Source of the DNA: Candidatus Poribacteria bacterium
Lineage (GTDB): Bacteria; Poribacteria; WGA-4E; WGA-3G
Assembly (NCBI GenBank): GCA_009839745.1
Contig: VXPE01000045.1
Coordinates: 1-64,000, forward strand
Reading direction: 5' to 3'
Length of the DNA: 64,000 nucleotides
This document shows positions 33,017 to 42,597 of this stretch, piece by piece (position 1 is the stretch's first letter; each line of letters starts with the position of its first letter). Below the pieces are notes generated by a model. The model had not been told where the DNA came from and ran no database searches. It worked only from the letters and a program-made list of their open reading frames with translations. A program made the translations under genes and the position numbers.

Positions 33017-33658
33017 ATGTTAGAACACGAGATCAAGGGACTTCAGCACAAAATATTAGAAATGGCGGGGCTTGCGGAACAGATGCTGCGGCAATCCATT
33101 GAATCCGTTTTAACGCGAGATAGCGCGTTAGCGGCACTCGTCATTGCTACAGACGATAGGATTGATCTGCTTGAAAACGAGATCGAGTCATTGTGTATCC
33201 AACTCATCGCACTCCATCAACCCGTAGCCATAGAACTCCGGTTTCTAACAACAGCGATGAAGGTTAACTATAACGTCGAAAGGATAGCGGACAAAAGCGT
33301 TTCTATCGCCAAACGGAGCATTGAGTTATCGGAGCATCCACCGGTCAAACCCTTCGTAGACCTCCCATACGTCGCACAGGTGATTCAAGCCATGGTTAAG
33401 GACGCAATAGATGCCTTCGTCAATCGGAACGCCGAACATGCCTTAGAAATTCGAGCACGCGACACTGAAGTTGACGAAATTTATGAAAAGATGCTCCACG
33501 AACTTCTGACAATTTTGAGCGAACATCCGAGACTTATCCAACCCGGTATCAGTCTGCTCCTCCTTTTTCGGCATTTGGAACGGATAGGCGACCTGGCGGC
33601 AAATATCAGTGAAGAGGTCTATTATCTCGTCAGGGGTGATGTCATTCGGCACACCTAA
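33017..33658 (+). CDS. phoU: PhoU-like phosphate signalling protein
   Basis: The product is 213 residues from ATG 33017 (GGTGG 6 nt upstream). It folds as two three-helix repeats with the metal-binding motifs ATDDRIDLLENEIESLCIQL (about 48) and ARDTEVDEIYEKMLHELL (about 150), and RHLERIGDLAANISEEVYYL near the end. PhoU links the Pst transporter to the PhoR/PhoB phosphate response and limits phosphate uptake. It closes the Pst locus. No phoR or phoB is in the window. Its stop overlaps the convergent MscS gene by 4 bp. Confidence 0.93.
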   Translation: MLEHEIKGLQHKILEMAGLAEQMLRQSIESVLTRDSALAALVIATDDRIDLLENEIESLCIQLIALHQPVAIELRFLTTAMKVNYNVERIADKSVSIAKRSIELSEHPPVKPFVDLPYVAQVIQAMVKDAIDAFVNRNAEHALEIRARDTEVDEIYEKMLHELLTILSEHPRLIQPGISLLLLFRHLERIGDLAANISEEVYYLVRGDVIRHT

Positions 33659-34860
33659 GGGGTCGGCAGTTTTTGCGGCTCGGTGTCCGTTGGATACAAA
33701 TGGACATCCCGTTGTGGGAAGGGGATCCTAATGTCGTGCTCCTTAAATTTTTCCCAAATCATAAAATGCAGATCGCTCGCAATATCAAAACGTTGAAAAC
33801 AATCGGAAACCCATGCCAACAATTCAAAATTCAAGGACGATTCCCCGAAGTCAGTGAAGCGGACAAACGGTGCGGTGACGTTTTCCATAGCAGGATTGGG
33901 TTCTTTAATTATCTCCGGATGGGCGTGAGCGACTTCAAGTAGGAGCTTTTTGACAAGCGTCACATCTGAACTATACGATACACCCACCGGAATCTGAAGT
34001 CGATAGCGGTTATTATAGTGCGTGAGGTTATGAACAGATTCTGTAATCAGCTGAGAATTCGGGACGATAACTTCCTTTTCATCAAGGGCGACGATGATCG
34101 TTGACCGAAGATTGATGCTACCGACCCTCCCAAATATGTTAACGTCCATAATCTCCACGAGATCCCCAATTTTGATAGGGCGTTCAAAAATCAGAATAAA
34201 TCCCGATATTAGGTTCGAGGCGATATTCTGTAAACCAAAACCGATCCCAATACTTAGCCCACCGAAAATTAAGGCTACACTTGTGAAACTCACACCGATC
34301 GTGTTGAGACTGATAATGACCCCGATAATGATAAGGCTGAAGTGAAGGAAGCGGAGTAAAATAAACTGGGTATGATCCGCAATTTGAAAAGCCTGTAATA
34401 CCTGTCGCCGTAGCACCCATTGAACATATTTTGAGAGAATAAACATCCCGAAGACAATTACAAACCCATAAAAAAGCCGCGCCAACGTTAATTTCGCGAC
34501 TTCTGCAGTCGCATCGGGCTCTCCGGGTTTCTGAGAAGGTTGAAAAAGGTCGGTAAGCGGATAATCAAAAAGTTTACCAAAGAACCCAGTGCTAATCCCT
34601 GCAAGCCGGAATGCCAAACCGATCCCAAAAATTAAGACGACCAGGAATAGCAGTGCCAGTAATCGATTTATGAGGGTTTGTGGGATCCCGAGCCTATTGA
34701 AAAGCCGCCGGAACCATCGGCGTAAAAAACCTGCGATTGTCAATGTGGCTGTCAAAGTGACAATTAACCCAACAATTTGGATGACTCTCACAGGTTCCTC
34801 ACCTAAAGTGATGACCCGTGTTTGAAATAAATCAAGAGCTTGTGGGATCAACTCATTCAT
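33655..34860 (-). CDS. MscS-family mechanosensitive channel
   Basis: The product is 401 residues from ATG 34860 (a TTG one codon upstream is possible). Several N-terminal hydrophobic helices precede the MscS core. The pore helix region is SVALIFGGLSIGIGFGLQNI then ASNLISGFILIFERPIKIGD (about 210-250). The beta domain follows with VGSINLRSTIIVALDEKEVI and VPNSQLITESVHN. The longer N-terminus makes it a larger MscS subtype than the Escherichia coli form of about 286 residues. It would release solutes under hypo-osmotic stress. It converges with phoU. Confidence 0.93.
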   Translation of the reverse strand: MNELIPQALDLFQTRVITLGEEPVRVIQIVGLIVTLTATLTIAGFLRRWFRRLFNRLGIPQTLINRLLALLFLVVLIFGIGLAFRLAGISTGFFGKLFDYPLTDLFQPSQKPGEPDATAEVAKLTLARLFYGFVIVFGMFILSKYVQWVLRRQVLQAFQIADHTQFILLRFLHFSLIIIGVIISLNTIGVSFTSVALIFGGLSIGIGFGLQNIASNLISGFILIFERPIKIGDLVEIMDVNIFGRVGSINLRSTIIVALDEKEVIVPNSQLITESVHNLTHYNNRYRLQIPVGVSYSSDVTLVKKLLLEVAHAHPEIIKEPNPAMENVTAPFVRFTDFGESSLNFELLAWVSDCFQRFDIASDLHFMIWEKFKEHDIRIPFPQRDVHLYPTDTEPQKLPTP

Positions 34861-34875
34861 CAAACCCTGCCTCTA

Positions 34876-37149
34876 TTAATCGATTGAAATCTGTTCAATT
34901 GCATGAACGAACAACACGTCATTGGCTGCCTCGTAGGACTGTAGCGTTTTCGCCAATTTTTCAGAGTAGATATCTTCCCCTGTTAAACCTGCGATCACCA
35001 AATCGGTCTGAGAGGATCGATGCTCTATCTCTTGCTCTAAAGCCGTCTGACTGCTGTAAGAGACGGACGTCACGTTATGCATTGAAATCGGAAGTCGCCC
35101 TTCCTTCATGAGCGTCGAAAGTCTGTTCGCTTCCCGCTTAGCATCCGTGGCTTCGGAACAAGCGAAAAGCCGGATTTCGGCACGTCTCCAATCTGGATGC
35201 CCTACAATGATAAAGGCAAGCAAGAGCATCATTGGTGCGTTTTTCAAGTTGTCTTCCGTTACCCATACATCGATCGAGGAACGATACCCAAATCGGTATC
35301 CCGTGGATCGCAGGACCAGGACATTGAACAACGAATTCGCAACAAGGGGTATTCCTTCTTTAACTTCTTCGACCTCGTCAGGCCTGTCACGATCGAATTC
35401 AAGGAGAACACAATTATTTGGCAACCCCGAAATCCCGGGCATCTGCAATATTTGTGTCAGGGCGAGTTGAAACGTCGGGCAAATTATGGAATCCACGAAG
35501 ATACCGGCTCTGCTGACCTCCGTCTTTTTAATCAAATCATCCACATGGATACGTGCTTGGAGTTCACTGGAAAACGAGTAGTCTCCAGGGAACAGACGGA
35601 TGAAGTGTCCGAACCCATGCCTGTGGCAAATCCAGCGTAGTAGATCGAAATGTCCGAGCCGTCCCTCTCCGAATCGGGTCATTGCGACAATCGAGGGGCG
35701 CCATCCGCCTTCAGACGAATTGACCCGACTTTTTTGTAAAGTAATCTGAAGCCATCGGGTTAACTGAAACATGGTGCCTTGAAAGATCGCCGTCAAGTCG
35801 CGTTGTCCCTTATGACTTCTGCGGAGTCCGAGGTAGGCCACCGCCATGAGTCCTATAGAAATGAAAGCATAGAGTGCGCTGATTTGGAACATCATCAAAC
35901 CGCACATGACAGTCCCTAAGAGAGATAAGTACCAGCGAGAATGGAAGGTAGGGCGATACGAGGGATTACTCGCAAAGTGCTCCAGGAACGACACTGCACA
36001 GAGCGCGCCATAAGTTACCATGAAGAACATCGTCAAGATCTGTGCGATGAAGTCCAATTCGCCGATCGCCACGAAAATGATCGCGATGATGCCTGACACA
36101 GATGTCGCATATACAGGTTCCTGCGACTCACCGACACCTTTTTCCATGAGACGGTTTAATTTCGGGATCGGTAGCACACTGTCTCGGGCAAGCATTTGCA
36201 ATGTTCTCGGAGCCACCATAATCGATCCGAGCGCAGAGGAAAGCGCAGCTGCCCCCAATCCGACGTAGATAGCGGGTCCCCACAGCGAAACCTTTGCCAT
36301 GATAAACTCATCGGCATCGAGTGCTTCAGGCGTGGCACTCTGACCGAGCTTAATCGCAACAAGCACATATATGACCATGCCTGCGAATGTTGCCCCGATC
36401 GTCCCGACGGGTATACTTCTTTGCGGATTTTTCAGATCACCAGATAACCCCAAACCTGCAATCATACCGGTAAATGCGGGAAAGCATGTGGCGAAAACGA
36501 TGCCAAAACTGTCGGGATTCTCAATACGTGCCGTAAGGTTCAATCCCTCGGGCCGAATTGATTCAGGTCCCTGTCCCAAAAGGAACGTAATTATGGACAC
36601 TGCGAGGATTGCACACACGCCCCATAGCACTCGAACCCCGCTCCCTGCGCCCTTCGTCAGCATCAGGACAAGAAGAAAGACGGTGAAGGGCAGACTTACC
36701 CACCGTGGGTCGGGAATCAATCCATACGTCGTCGCGACCCAGTCATAAATAGGTTGAAAAGCCTGGGCAAACGCCACGATATAGAAGGCAACCGAGATGG
36801 CTTGGGAGATATACAGGGCAATTCCGATGGAGCCTCCGATACTCTCTCCGAACGAGCGACTAACAATATAGTATGCACCGCCACCCGCTACGCGACGATT
36901 CGTCGCAATCTCAGACACCGCCAGAACCGTCGGAACCGTCACAAGATGCCCAAGTGCGATAACCATGAGGCTCCCCCAGAGCCCGGCGTGTGCAACGGCG
37001 TAACCGAACCGTAAAAAGAGAATAGCACCGAGAATCGTACTCACTGAAGCTAGGAACACGGGCGCGGTACCGAAACCGTGTCCTTGTTGGGAGCCTGGAG
37101 CATTACCGCCGAGTTGAGATTCAGACTGCTGTCCTTGATTTGAAAACAT
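34876..37149 (-). CDS. SLC12-like APC-superfamily transporter (cation-chloride cotransporter type)
   Basis: The product is 757 residues from ATG 37149 (AGGA 9 nt upstream). Twelve-helix APC core in residues about 25-440: FGTAPVFLASVSTILGAILF, ATNRRVAGGGAYYIVSRSFG and CFPAFTGMIAGLGLSGDLKN. These match the SLC12 pattern of Na-K-Cl/K-Cl cotransporters. The C-terminal 300 residues form a soluble domain like the SLC12 cytosolic tail, including PDWRRAEIRLFACSEATDAK. Bacterial members are poorly characterised. It ends 16 bp from the MscS start, so the two minus-strand genes are likely an operon for ion and volume control. Confidence 0.85.
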   Translation of the reverse strand: MFSNQGQQSESQLGGNAPGSQQGHGFGTAPVFLASVSTILGAILFLRFGYAVAHAGLWGSLMVIALGHLVTVPTVLAVSEIATNRRVAGGGAYYIVSRSFGESIGGSIGIALYISQAISVAFYIVAFAQAFQPIYDWVATTYGLIPDPRWVSLPFTVFLLVLMLTKGAGSGVRVLWGVCAILAVSIITFLLGQGPESIRPEGLNLTARIENPDSFGIVFATCFPAFTGMIAGLGLSGDLKNPQRSIPVGTIGATFAGMVIYVLVAIKLGQSATPEALDADEFIMAKVSLWGPAIYVGLGAAALSSALGSIMVAPRTLQMLARDSVLPIPKLNRLMEKGVGESQEPVYATSVSGIIAIIFVAIGELDFIAQILTMFFMVTYGALCAVSFLEHFASNPSYRPTFHSRWYLSLLGTVMCGLMMFQISALYAFISIGLMAVAYLGLRRSHKGQRDLTAIFQGTMFQLTRWLQITLQKSRVNSSEGGWRPSIVAMTRFGEGRLGHFDLLRWICHRHGFGHFIRLFPGDYSFSSELQARIHVDDLIKKTEVSRAGIFVDSIICPTFQLALTQILQMPGISGLPNNCVLLEFDRDRPDEVEEVKEGIPLVANSLFNVLVLRSTGYRFGYRSSIDVWVTEDNLKNAPMMLLLAFIIVGHPDWRRAEIRLFACSEATDAKREANRLSTLMKEGRLPISMHNVTSVSYSSQTALEQEIEHRSSQTDLVIAGLTGEDIYSEKLAKTLQSYEAANDVLFVHAIEQISID

Positions 37150-37442
37150 CGTCAATTTTCCTTTCGTTCAGGGCACTGCACGCCTACAATGTAAGACGCA
37201 ACACTCATAAATATATATAGTGCCATGTTTCTGTTAACGGTTCACCCTTAATTAAATCATGTATTAATCATACCTATTAAGAGCGTATTTGTCAAACGAA
37301 ACTGAGAAGCATTCAATACATCACAAAAAAACAGTGATTTAAGGGTCGTTCTTACCCAGAAATGAAGGTTTTCAATTTGCCTCAAAAACGTATCCGTGAT
37401 ACGATAACGCATCAGACATTTTTACGAAAAAAGGGGAAAATC

Positions 37443-38630
37443 ATGGCGGTCCAAATTGCAATTATCGGATGCGGTGGGATGGCAACCGGGCATCTCAACG
37501 CTTACCTCACAATACACCAAACAGAGCCGGGTAAAGTAGAACTCGTCGCGATGTGCGATGAAGTCAAAGAACGCGCAGACAACTTCGCCGATCAAGTCAA
37601 AGCGGTGACGGGTAAAAAACCTACCGTGTTTGATGACACCGACACCATGCTCGCAACGGCGGATTTAGACGGCGCAGATATTTGCACGTCGCATGCACAT
37701 CACCATATCAATGCCATAAAGTGCCTCAATAGTGGGGTCAACGTCATGGTGGAGAAACCGATGGGCGTAACCGTCAAAGCGAGTCATGCGATTATTGCGG
37801 CGGCGAAAGCGAATAACAAAATCGCGGCAACCGCTGAGAACATCCGTCGCATGCCGAGCCGACGCACTGCGGAATGGTTAATGAACGAAAAACAGATGCT
37901 CGGCGATCTGCGGATGTTTTCCGCACAACACGCCTCTTATCGGGAACCGGATCCGCAAAGTGATTGGCACTGGCGACTCGACTTAACCCTCGGGGGGGGT
38001 GGCATGGTGATGGATTCCGGGGCACACTATTGCGATACCATACGCTATCTCTTCGGGGACCCAGACACCGTGTATGGACGCGTTTGTCAATTTGAGGATC
38101 TGCAAGTTACCAAAGCCGGGCAACTCGTCAAGAACGAACAGGAGGACACCTGGGTTGCAACCCTTAACTTCAAAAATGGAGTCATCGGACTCTGGACGTG
38201 TACATGGGCAGCAGTCGGACACGGCTTCCATCATGTTGTCTACTACGGGAGCGAAGGCTGTCTCCTCGATGATGGTGACATCTTCCACGGCCCCTTCGAT
38301 GGCGCGGAAGTGATTCTTAAAGACGGCACTCGTCATAGCATGGAAAGCCTTATCGCCGAATATCAGTCAAGCCTTTCCGATGAAGAAGCAGCGCGGCTCT
38401 TTCCACACAACTTCACCGATGGTGTCGTCCTTGAATGCTACGATTTCGCGGATGCAATAGCAAACAACCGTCCCCCAGAACTGGATGCTGAGGTAGGGCT
38501 ACGGGCTAAATCCATTTGTGAAGCGATTTACGAGTCTAATGCCTGTGGACAGGCAGTTGACTATGAAGAGGTAGTCGCGGGCAATATTGAAGTCTACCAG
38601 AAACCGATTAACGAACGGTGGAATCTCTAA
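37443..38630 (+). CDS. Gfo/Idh/MocA family oxidoreductase
   Basis: The product is 395 residues from ATG 37443 (AAGGGGA 8 nt upstream). The NAD(P)-binding Rossmann start is IAIIGCGGMATGHLNAYL. VMVEKPMGVTVK (about 103) supplies the catalytic Lys of the EKP motif. GGGGMVMDSGAHYCDTIRYL is the C-terminal domain's His-containing substrate region. These enzymes oxidise or reduce sugars, inositols or related compounds. A TTG-started MFS transporter follows with no gap, suggesting co-expression. The specific substrate cannot be told. Confidence 0.92.
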   Translation: MAVQIAIIGCGGMATGHLNAYLTIHQTEPGKVELVAMCDEVKERADNFADQVKAVTGKKPTVFDDTDTMLATADLDGADICTSHAHHHINAIKCLNSGVNVMVEKPMGVTVKASHAIIAAAKANNKIAATAENIRRMPSRRTAEWLMNEKQMLGDLRMFSAQHASYREPDPQSDWHWRLDLTLGGGGMVMDSGAHYCDTIRYLFGDPDTVYGRVCQFEDLQVTKAGQLVKNEQEDTWVATLNFKNGVIGLWTCTWAAVGHGFHHVVYYGSEGCLLDDGDIFHGPFDGAEVILKDGTRHSMESLIAEYQSSLSDEEAARLFPHNFTDGVVLECYDFADAIANNRPPELDAEVGLRAKSICEAIYESNACGQAVDYEEVVAGNIEVYQKPINERWNL

Positions 38631-39926
38631 TTGTCTAAACAAGAACGTTCCCCAACACAGCCCACGGACACACAACGGGACATCGGAAAACCGGTCGGCT
38701 ATTTTGAACTGATTCTACAGAATGCAAACTTCCGCTGGCTCTGGGGTGGGCAGGTCGTCAGTCTGCTCGGGGATTGGTTTAACCTCATCGCCTCTGCCAT
38801 CCTCATTGCTGAGTTAACGGACTCCGGTCTCGCGTTAGGCATTCTGTTTACAATCCGAATGCTGGCACCCTTCGCAGTTGCTCCGATTGCGGGGATATTC
38901 GCGGACAGGTATAATCGGAAGCATCTGTTAATCATCACAGATATCGTGCGCGCCGTCGTTGTTCTCGGATTTCTTTTCGTCCGAGATGCAAATGATATTT
39001 GGTTGCTTTATGCCCTCACGACCGTTCTGTTCGGTGTCAGCGGTTTCTTCAGTCCGGCACGGAGTGCTATCCTCCCAGACGTTACCTCTCCACAAGAGCT
39101 GGGGACTGCTAACACGCTCGGCGCAGCCACCTGGTCGGTGATGCTCGCCGTCGGTGCTGCCATCGGGGGTTTAACAACAGGACTCTTTGGCAGCCAGACG
39201 GCTTTCATTATTGACGGATGCACCTTTGCTGTCTCAGCAGGCCTCTTGCTGAAGATTAGACTCCCCGGGACATCATCTACTGCCGGAGAAACGCCAGGAC
39301 GTGCAAAGTTAACGGCACTGCGTTATATGTTTCAGCGGCCCGACATCCTAATCATCGCAATCCATAAGGCAGCGATATCCCTTTTAATGTCTACGGGTGT
39401 TCAGGTGGTGTTAGTGGAGATCTCCAATAGTTATTTCGTTATTGGAGTCGGTGGGGCATTGAGTTTAGGAATGATATACTGCGTAAATGGGATCGGAAGT
39501 GGTATCGGACCGATTCTGGCGCGGCGGTGGACCGGCGACCGAGACAAACCGCTCCGAGTCAGTATCACCCTCGGTTACTTAATCGCAGTGATCGGAATAG
39601 CCATCATGGCTCCCCTATCTAATTTTGAGACCGTGCTTTTCGGGGGGCTTGTGAGGAGCATCGGGGGTGGAATCGTATGGGTATTTTCGACACAATTGCT
39701 GCTGCAACGCGCCCCGAACCAAATTCGAGGACGTATTTTCGGCACTGAGTTCGCCCTTTTCACACTTATGGGCGGTGCCAGCTCAATGATGATTGGGATG
39801 CTGTTAGATCGGTTTCAGATACCGATGATCTTGTGGGGAATCGCGGCACTCAACCTTATTCCGGCACTCCTATGGGGATTATGGTGTAGACATCACAATC
39901 GGGTGGGACAGAAAAGGGAAAATTAA
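38631..39926 (+). CDS. MFS transporter (EntS-like)
   Basis: The 431-residue protein with twelve predicted helices starts at a TTG immediately after the oxidoreductase stop (TAA-TTG). The opening NFRWLWGGQVVSLLGDWF (about 33) and the loop 2-3 motif GIFADRYNRKHLL are those of the MFS_3/EntS-like efflux group. RGRIFGTEFALFTLMGGASS is in the second half. It is likely an exporter. The gene end overlaps the convergent ubiX end by 4 bp. The weak translation start right at the stop suggests translational coupling. Confidence 0.9.
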   Translation: MSKQERSPTQPTDTQRDIGKPVGYFELILQNANFRWLWGGQVVSLLGDWFNLIASAILIAELTDSGLALGILFTIRMLAPFAVAPIAGIFADRYNRKHLLIITDIVRAVVVLGFLFVRDANDIWLLYALTTVLFGVSGFFSPARSAILPDVTSPQELGTANTLGAATWSVMLAVGAAIGGLTTGLFGSQTAFIIDGCTFAVSAGLLLKIRLPGTSSTAGETPGRAKLTALRYMFQRPDILIIAIHKAAISLLMSTGVQVVLVEISNSYFVIGVGGALSLGMIYCVNGIGSGIGPILARRWTGDRDKPLRVSITLGYLIAVIGIAIMAPLSNFETVLFGGLVRSIGGGIVWVFSTQLLLQRAPNQIRGRIFGTEFALFTLMGGASSMMIGMLLDRFQIPMILWGIAALNLIPALLWGLWCRHHNRVGQKREN

Positions 39927-40516
39927 AATTCTTTCCACCTTTGAATCAATCCCGTATCTATGCCAAACTGATCCAATATTTTCGTAACAACGAAGTTGAG
40001 CAGATCGTCCACATCTTTTGGGTAGTGATAAAACCCTGGCATTGCGGGTAACACACAAACCCCCAGGCGCGACAATTTCAGCATGTTTTCCAAATGGATC
40101 GGACTTAAGGGTGTCTCGCGCGGGACAATTACAAGCTTGCGATTCTCCTTGATACATACATCCGCGGCGCGTTGGATAAGATTGCGCGACATGCCTCCCG
40201 CGATAGACGCAACGCTCCCCATACTGCACGGCACAACGACCATCCCCTCGGTCCGGAAGGAGCCGCTGGCAATCGGTGCCGCGATGTCCGATTCGTGATG
40301 GTAAATAACCCGCGGCGAAGACACACCGATGAGGGATTCCAATTTGAAATTGTTGAGGTCAACTTCAAGCTGAAGTTCTTCTGACAAGGCACGCGCCCCA
40401 GACGAAGAAATCGTCAGATGTATCTCTATATCCTGCTGTTCTGTGAGCACTTGCAGCAGACGGACCCCATAGACTCCTGCGCTCGCGCCGGTAATTCCTA
40501 CAATTAATCGTTTCAA
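39923..40516 (-). CDS. ubiX: UbiX-type flavin prenyltransferase
   Basis: The product is 197 residues if started at TTG 40516, which has GGGAG about 10 nt upstream and gives the usual MKRLIVGITGASAGVYG N-terminus. An upstream TTG at 40558 would add 14 residues. UbiX joins dimethylallyl phosphate to FMN to make the prenyl-FMN cofactor of UbiD decarboxylases. Motifs: GASAGVYGVRLLQVL, IASGSFRTEGMVVVPCSMGS, VPRETPLSPIHLENMLKL, PAMPGFYH. No ubiD is in the window. A UbiA-type prenyltransferase is at 49548. Confidence 0.92.
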   Translation of the reverse strand: MKRLIVGITGASAGVYGVRLLQVLTEQQDIEIHLTISSSGARALSEELQLEVDLNNFKLESLIGVSSPRVIYHHESDIAAPIASGSFRTEGMVVVPCSMGSVASIAGGMSRNLIQRAADVCIKENRKLVIVPRETPLSPIHLENMLKLSRLGVCVLPAMPGFYHYPKDVDDLLNFVVTKILDQFGIDTGLIQRWKEF

Positions 40517-40722
40517 TTTCCTAAAATCTCCCGTGAGAAAATCATGCTCAAGCTTCAAATGGTGTGCGCTTGCCAGCCGAAGAAAGCACTATGTGCTGCC
40601 CTAAAACCGCACCTGCCACGCGTGGTGTGTCAAGGGGTGTTTGAAGGGATTTCTTGTATGAACAGTATAGCACCCATCTGACAAAAAATCAAGAGGCTTT
40701 TCACGCATCATCGCCCAATCGC

Positions 40723-40751
40723 TTGACAGAAAAATGCACAAGAGGTAAATT
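40723..40751 (+). promoter_or_regulatory. Sigma-70 promoter of the D-threonine-aldolase-like gene
   Basis: TTGACA (40723-40728, consensus) and TAAATT (40746-40751) are separated by exactly 17 bp and lie 38 bp before the ATG at 40789. This is the best promoter match in the window. Confidence 0.6.
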
Positions 40752-40788
40752 AAACGTAGAAATCCATAGTCTACATTACGAGGAAACT

Positions 40789-41832
40789 ATGAACATCGCT
40801 GCCTTAGACACACCCGCACTTGCCGCAGATCTGGATGTGCTTGAACGGAACATCGAGGGTATGGCAACACATTGCGATCAACTCGGTATTCCCCTGCGTG
40901 TGCATACCAAAACGCATAAGGTGCCAGAGATCGCTAAATTGCAGATTGCCGCCGGTTCCCAAGGCATTACCTGCCAGAAATTAGGCGAAGCAGAGGTGAT
41001 GGTAGATGCTGACATCGACAATATCCTTGTCCCTTACAATATCGTCGGAACACCGAAATTGAAACGGTTGACAGCACTCGTCCAACGTGCCAAGGTTATC
41101 GTCGCACTCGATTCAAAAGAAACAGCAACCGGTATCTCTGAACAAGCAAGTGCTGACGGTTGTGTTGTACCTGTTATCGTGGAACTCGATACCGGAAGTG
41201 GACGCTGCGGTGTGCAGTCCCCCCAAGACGCACAACGCCTCGCACAACAGATTATGAAAATGTCAGGCATCGATTTCCAAGGTGTGATGACGTATCCGAG
41301 CAACGTCCGAGCGAAGCCGTTTATCGAAGAAACGCTTGACTTACTCTCAAGCGACGGAATTCCTGTGAACATCATCAGTGGTGGCGGCACAGGTTCGGAA
41401 GCGGCATCGAAAGAACTCGGCTGCACGGAAACCCGAAGCGGTTCTTACGTTTACGAAGGGATGACCCGGGTCGGGAGTTCCGAGATGCTCGCGCCTGACA
41501 AGTGTGTGTTGCGTGTTATCACAACCGTCGTCAGCACACCAACGCCTGAGCGGATTATTATTGATGGTGGGATGAAGACTTTTGCGAGTTATCCCCCAAC
41601 GCCTTACGGTCACATCATTGAACATCCCGAGGCGAAGATTTACGGAATGTCGGTCGAACACGGGCATGTCGATGTCAGTGAATGCTCCCACCGATTTAAG
41701 GTCGGTGAACAGCTCTCCGTTATCCCGCTGCATCAAGGGATGACGAGCAACCTGCACGATGAACTCATAGGTCTCAGAGACAATAACGTTGAAACAGTCT
41801 GGCAAATCGCAGGCAGGGGCCGCGTTTCTTAA
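40789..41832 (+). CDS. D-threonine aldolase / D-serine dehydratase-like PLP enzyme
   Basis: The product is 347 residues from ATG 40789 (GAGGAA 5 nt upstream). The fold-type III barrel begins TPALAADLDVLERNI, with the PLP lysine in LRVHTKTHKVPEIAKLQ (about 42). ELDTGSGRCGV, NIISGGGTGSEAASKE and IIDGGMKTF follow. The C-terminal domain has HGHVDVSE, then IPLHQGMTSNLHDE. There the family's metal pair (His-x-Cys or His-x-Asp) is reduced to His-Gln-Gly. D-threonine aldolases cleave D-beta-hydroxy-amino acids to glycine and an aldehyde. The reaction here is uncertain because of the missing second metal ligand. PhyH and amidohydrolase genes follow closely, so a short catabolic operon is likely. Confidence 0.88.
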   Translation: MNIAALDTPALAADLDVLERNIEGMATHCDQLGIPLRVHTKTHKVPEIAKLQIAAGSQGITCQKLGEAEVMVDADIDNILVPYNIVGTPKLKRLTALVQRAKVIVALDSKETATGISEQASADGCVVPVIVELDTGSGRCGVQSPQDAQRLAQQIMKMSGIDFQGVMTYPSNVRAKPFIEETLDLLSSDGIPVNIISGGGTGSEAASKELGCTETRSGSYVYEGMTRVGSSEMLAPDKCVLRVITTVVSTPTPERIIIDGGMKTFASYPPTPYGHIIEHPEAKIYGMSVEHGHVDVSECSHRFKVGEQLSVIPLHQGMTSNLHDELIGLRDNNVETVWQIAGRGRVS

Positions 41833-41864
41833 TTCGGCGCAAAGCGTGTAAAGAGAGGAAAATC

Positions 41865-42581
41865 ATGATTCTACCAACACCTGAACAGAAAGCACAGTGG
41901 GAAGAGGAAGGGTATCTCGTCTTTGAAAACGCAATTCAAGGGGAGGACCTCAAGCGACTCCAAACCGCTTTCGATTACTGGGCAGACGCGTGCAAAGAAG
42001 AGTGGCTGGATAGAGTTGAAGCGGGGGAATCCGTCGCGACCTTCTATGACATCCCAAATCCGCTTGAAAAGGATCCGGTTTTCATCGACATTATCGACTA
42101 TCCAAGCTACTACGGTGCCTTGATGGCATTTACCGACCACGACCTCATCCTCTTAGGACCTCAGGTGCGGACGGTAGCACCGTGGCCCGTGAGCTACACC
42201 GGATGGCATCCCGATGTGGGACATGACAATCCACTCCACATCAAGGTCCAAATTTACGTCAACGATGTCGAACAGGGAGGTGGGGAATTCGGCTTTGTGC
42301 CGGGCAGCCATAAACCCGATGCTGGTCCCTACACGCGCCCGATGCGGCAAGAAAGCATGCCGGGACACAAAGCTTTCCCCGGTAAAGCAGGCACAGCGAT
42401 CATGTTCAATTCGTGTGGATGGCACGTTTCCATGGACAATCACTCCGATGTGCCGCGTAAATCCATTATCCTGATCTACGAAAAACGAACACCAGGACGT
42501 GTCGGACCGGAACAGTATGCCTCTATCTCGGAGCACTGCCAGACCCCGGAACGTCGTAAATTGTTCAGTTTGGACGGGTAA
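41865..42581 (+). CDS. Phytanoyl-CoA dioxygenase (PhyH) family oxygenase
   Basis: The product is 238 residues, with GAGGAAAATC before the ATG. The Fe(II)/2-oxoglutarate fold is marked by TGWHPDVGHDNP (His and Asp ligands, about 112), GGGEFGFVPGSHKPDAGPY, and the distal His in NSCGWHVSMDNHS with Arg in VPRKSIILIY. It is shorter than, and only distantly like, the member at 11571. It lies 32 bp after the D-threonine-aldolase-like gene and 16 bp before the amidohydrolase gene, so the three are probably one transcription unit acting on a shared small-molecule substrate. Confidence 0.9.
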   Translation: MILPTPEQKAQWEEEGYLVFENAIQGEDLKRLQTAFDYWADACKEEWLDRVEAGESVATFYDIPNPLEKDPVFIDIIDYPSYYGALMAFTDHDLILLGPQVRTVAPWPVSYTGWHPDVGHDNPLHIKVQIYVNDVEQGGGEFGFVPGSHKPDAGPYTRPMRQESMPGHKAFPGKAGTAIMFNSCGWHVSMDNHSDVPRKSIILIYEKRTPGRVGPEQYASISEHCQTPERRKLFSLDG

Positions 42582-42597
42582 TCAAAGGGGGATACCT

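Noticed and set aside
42499-42597. A longer start for the amidohydrolase inside the PhyH gene.
   Set aside because: ATG 42598 has a strong GGGGG-containing Shine-Dalgarno and gives the normal RIDAHLHVF N-terminus.
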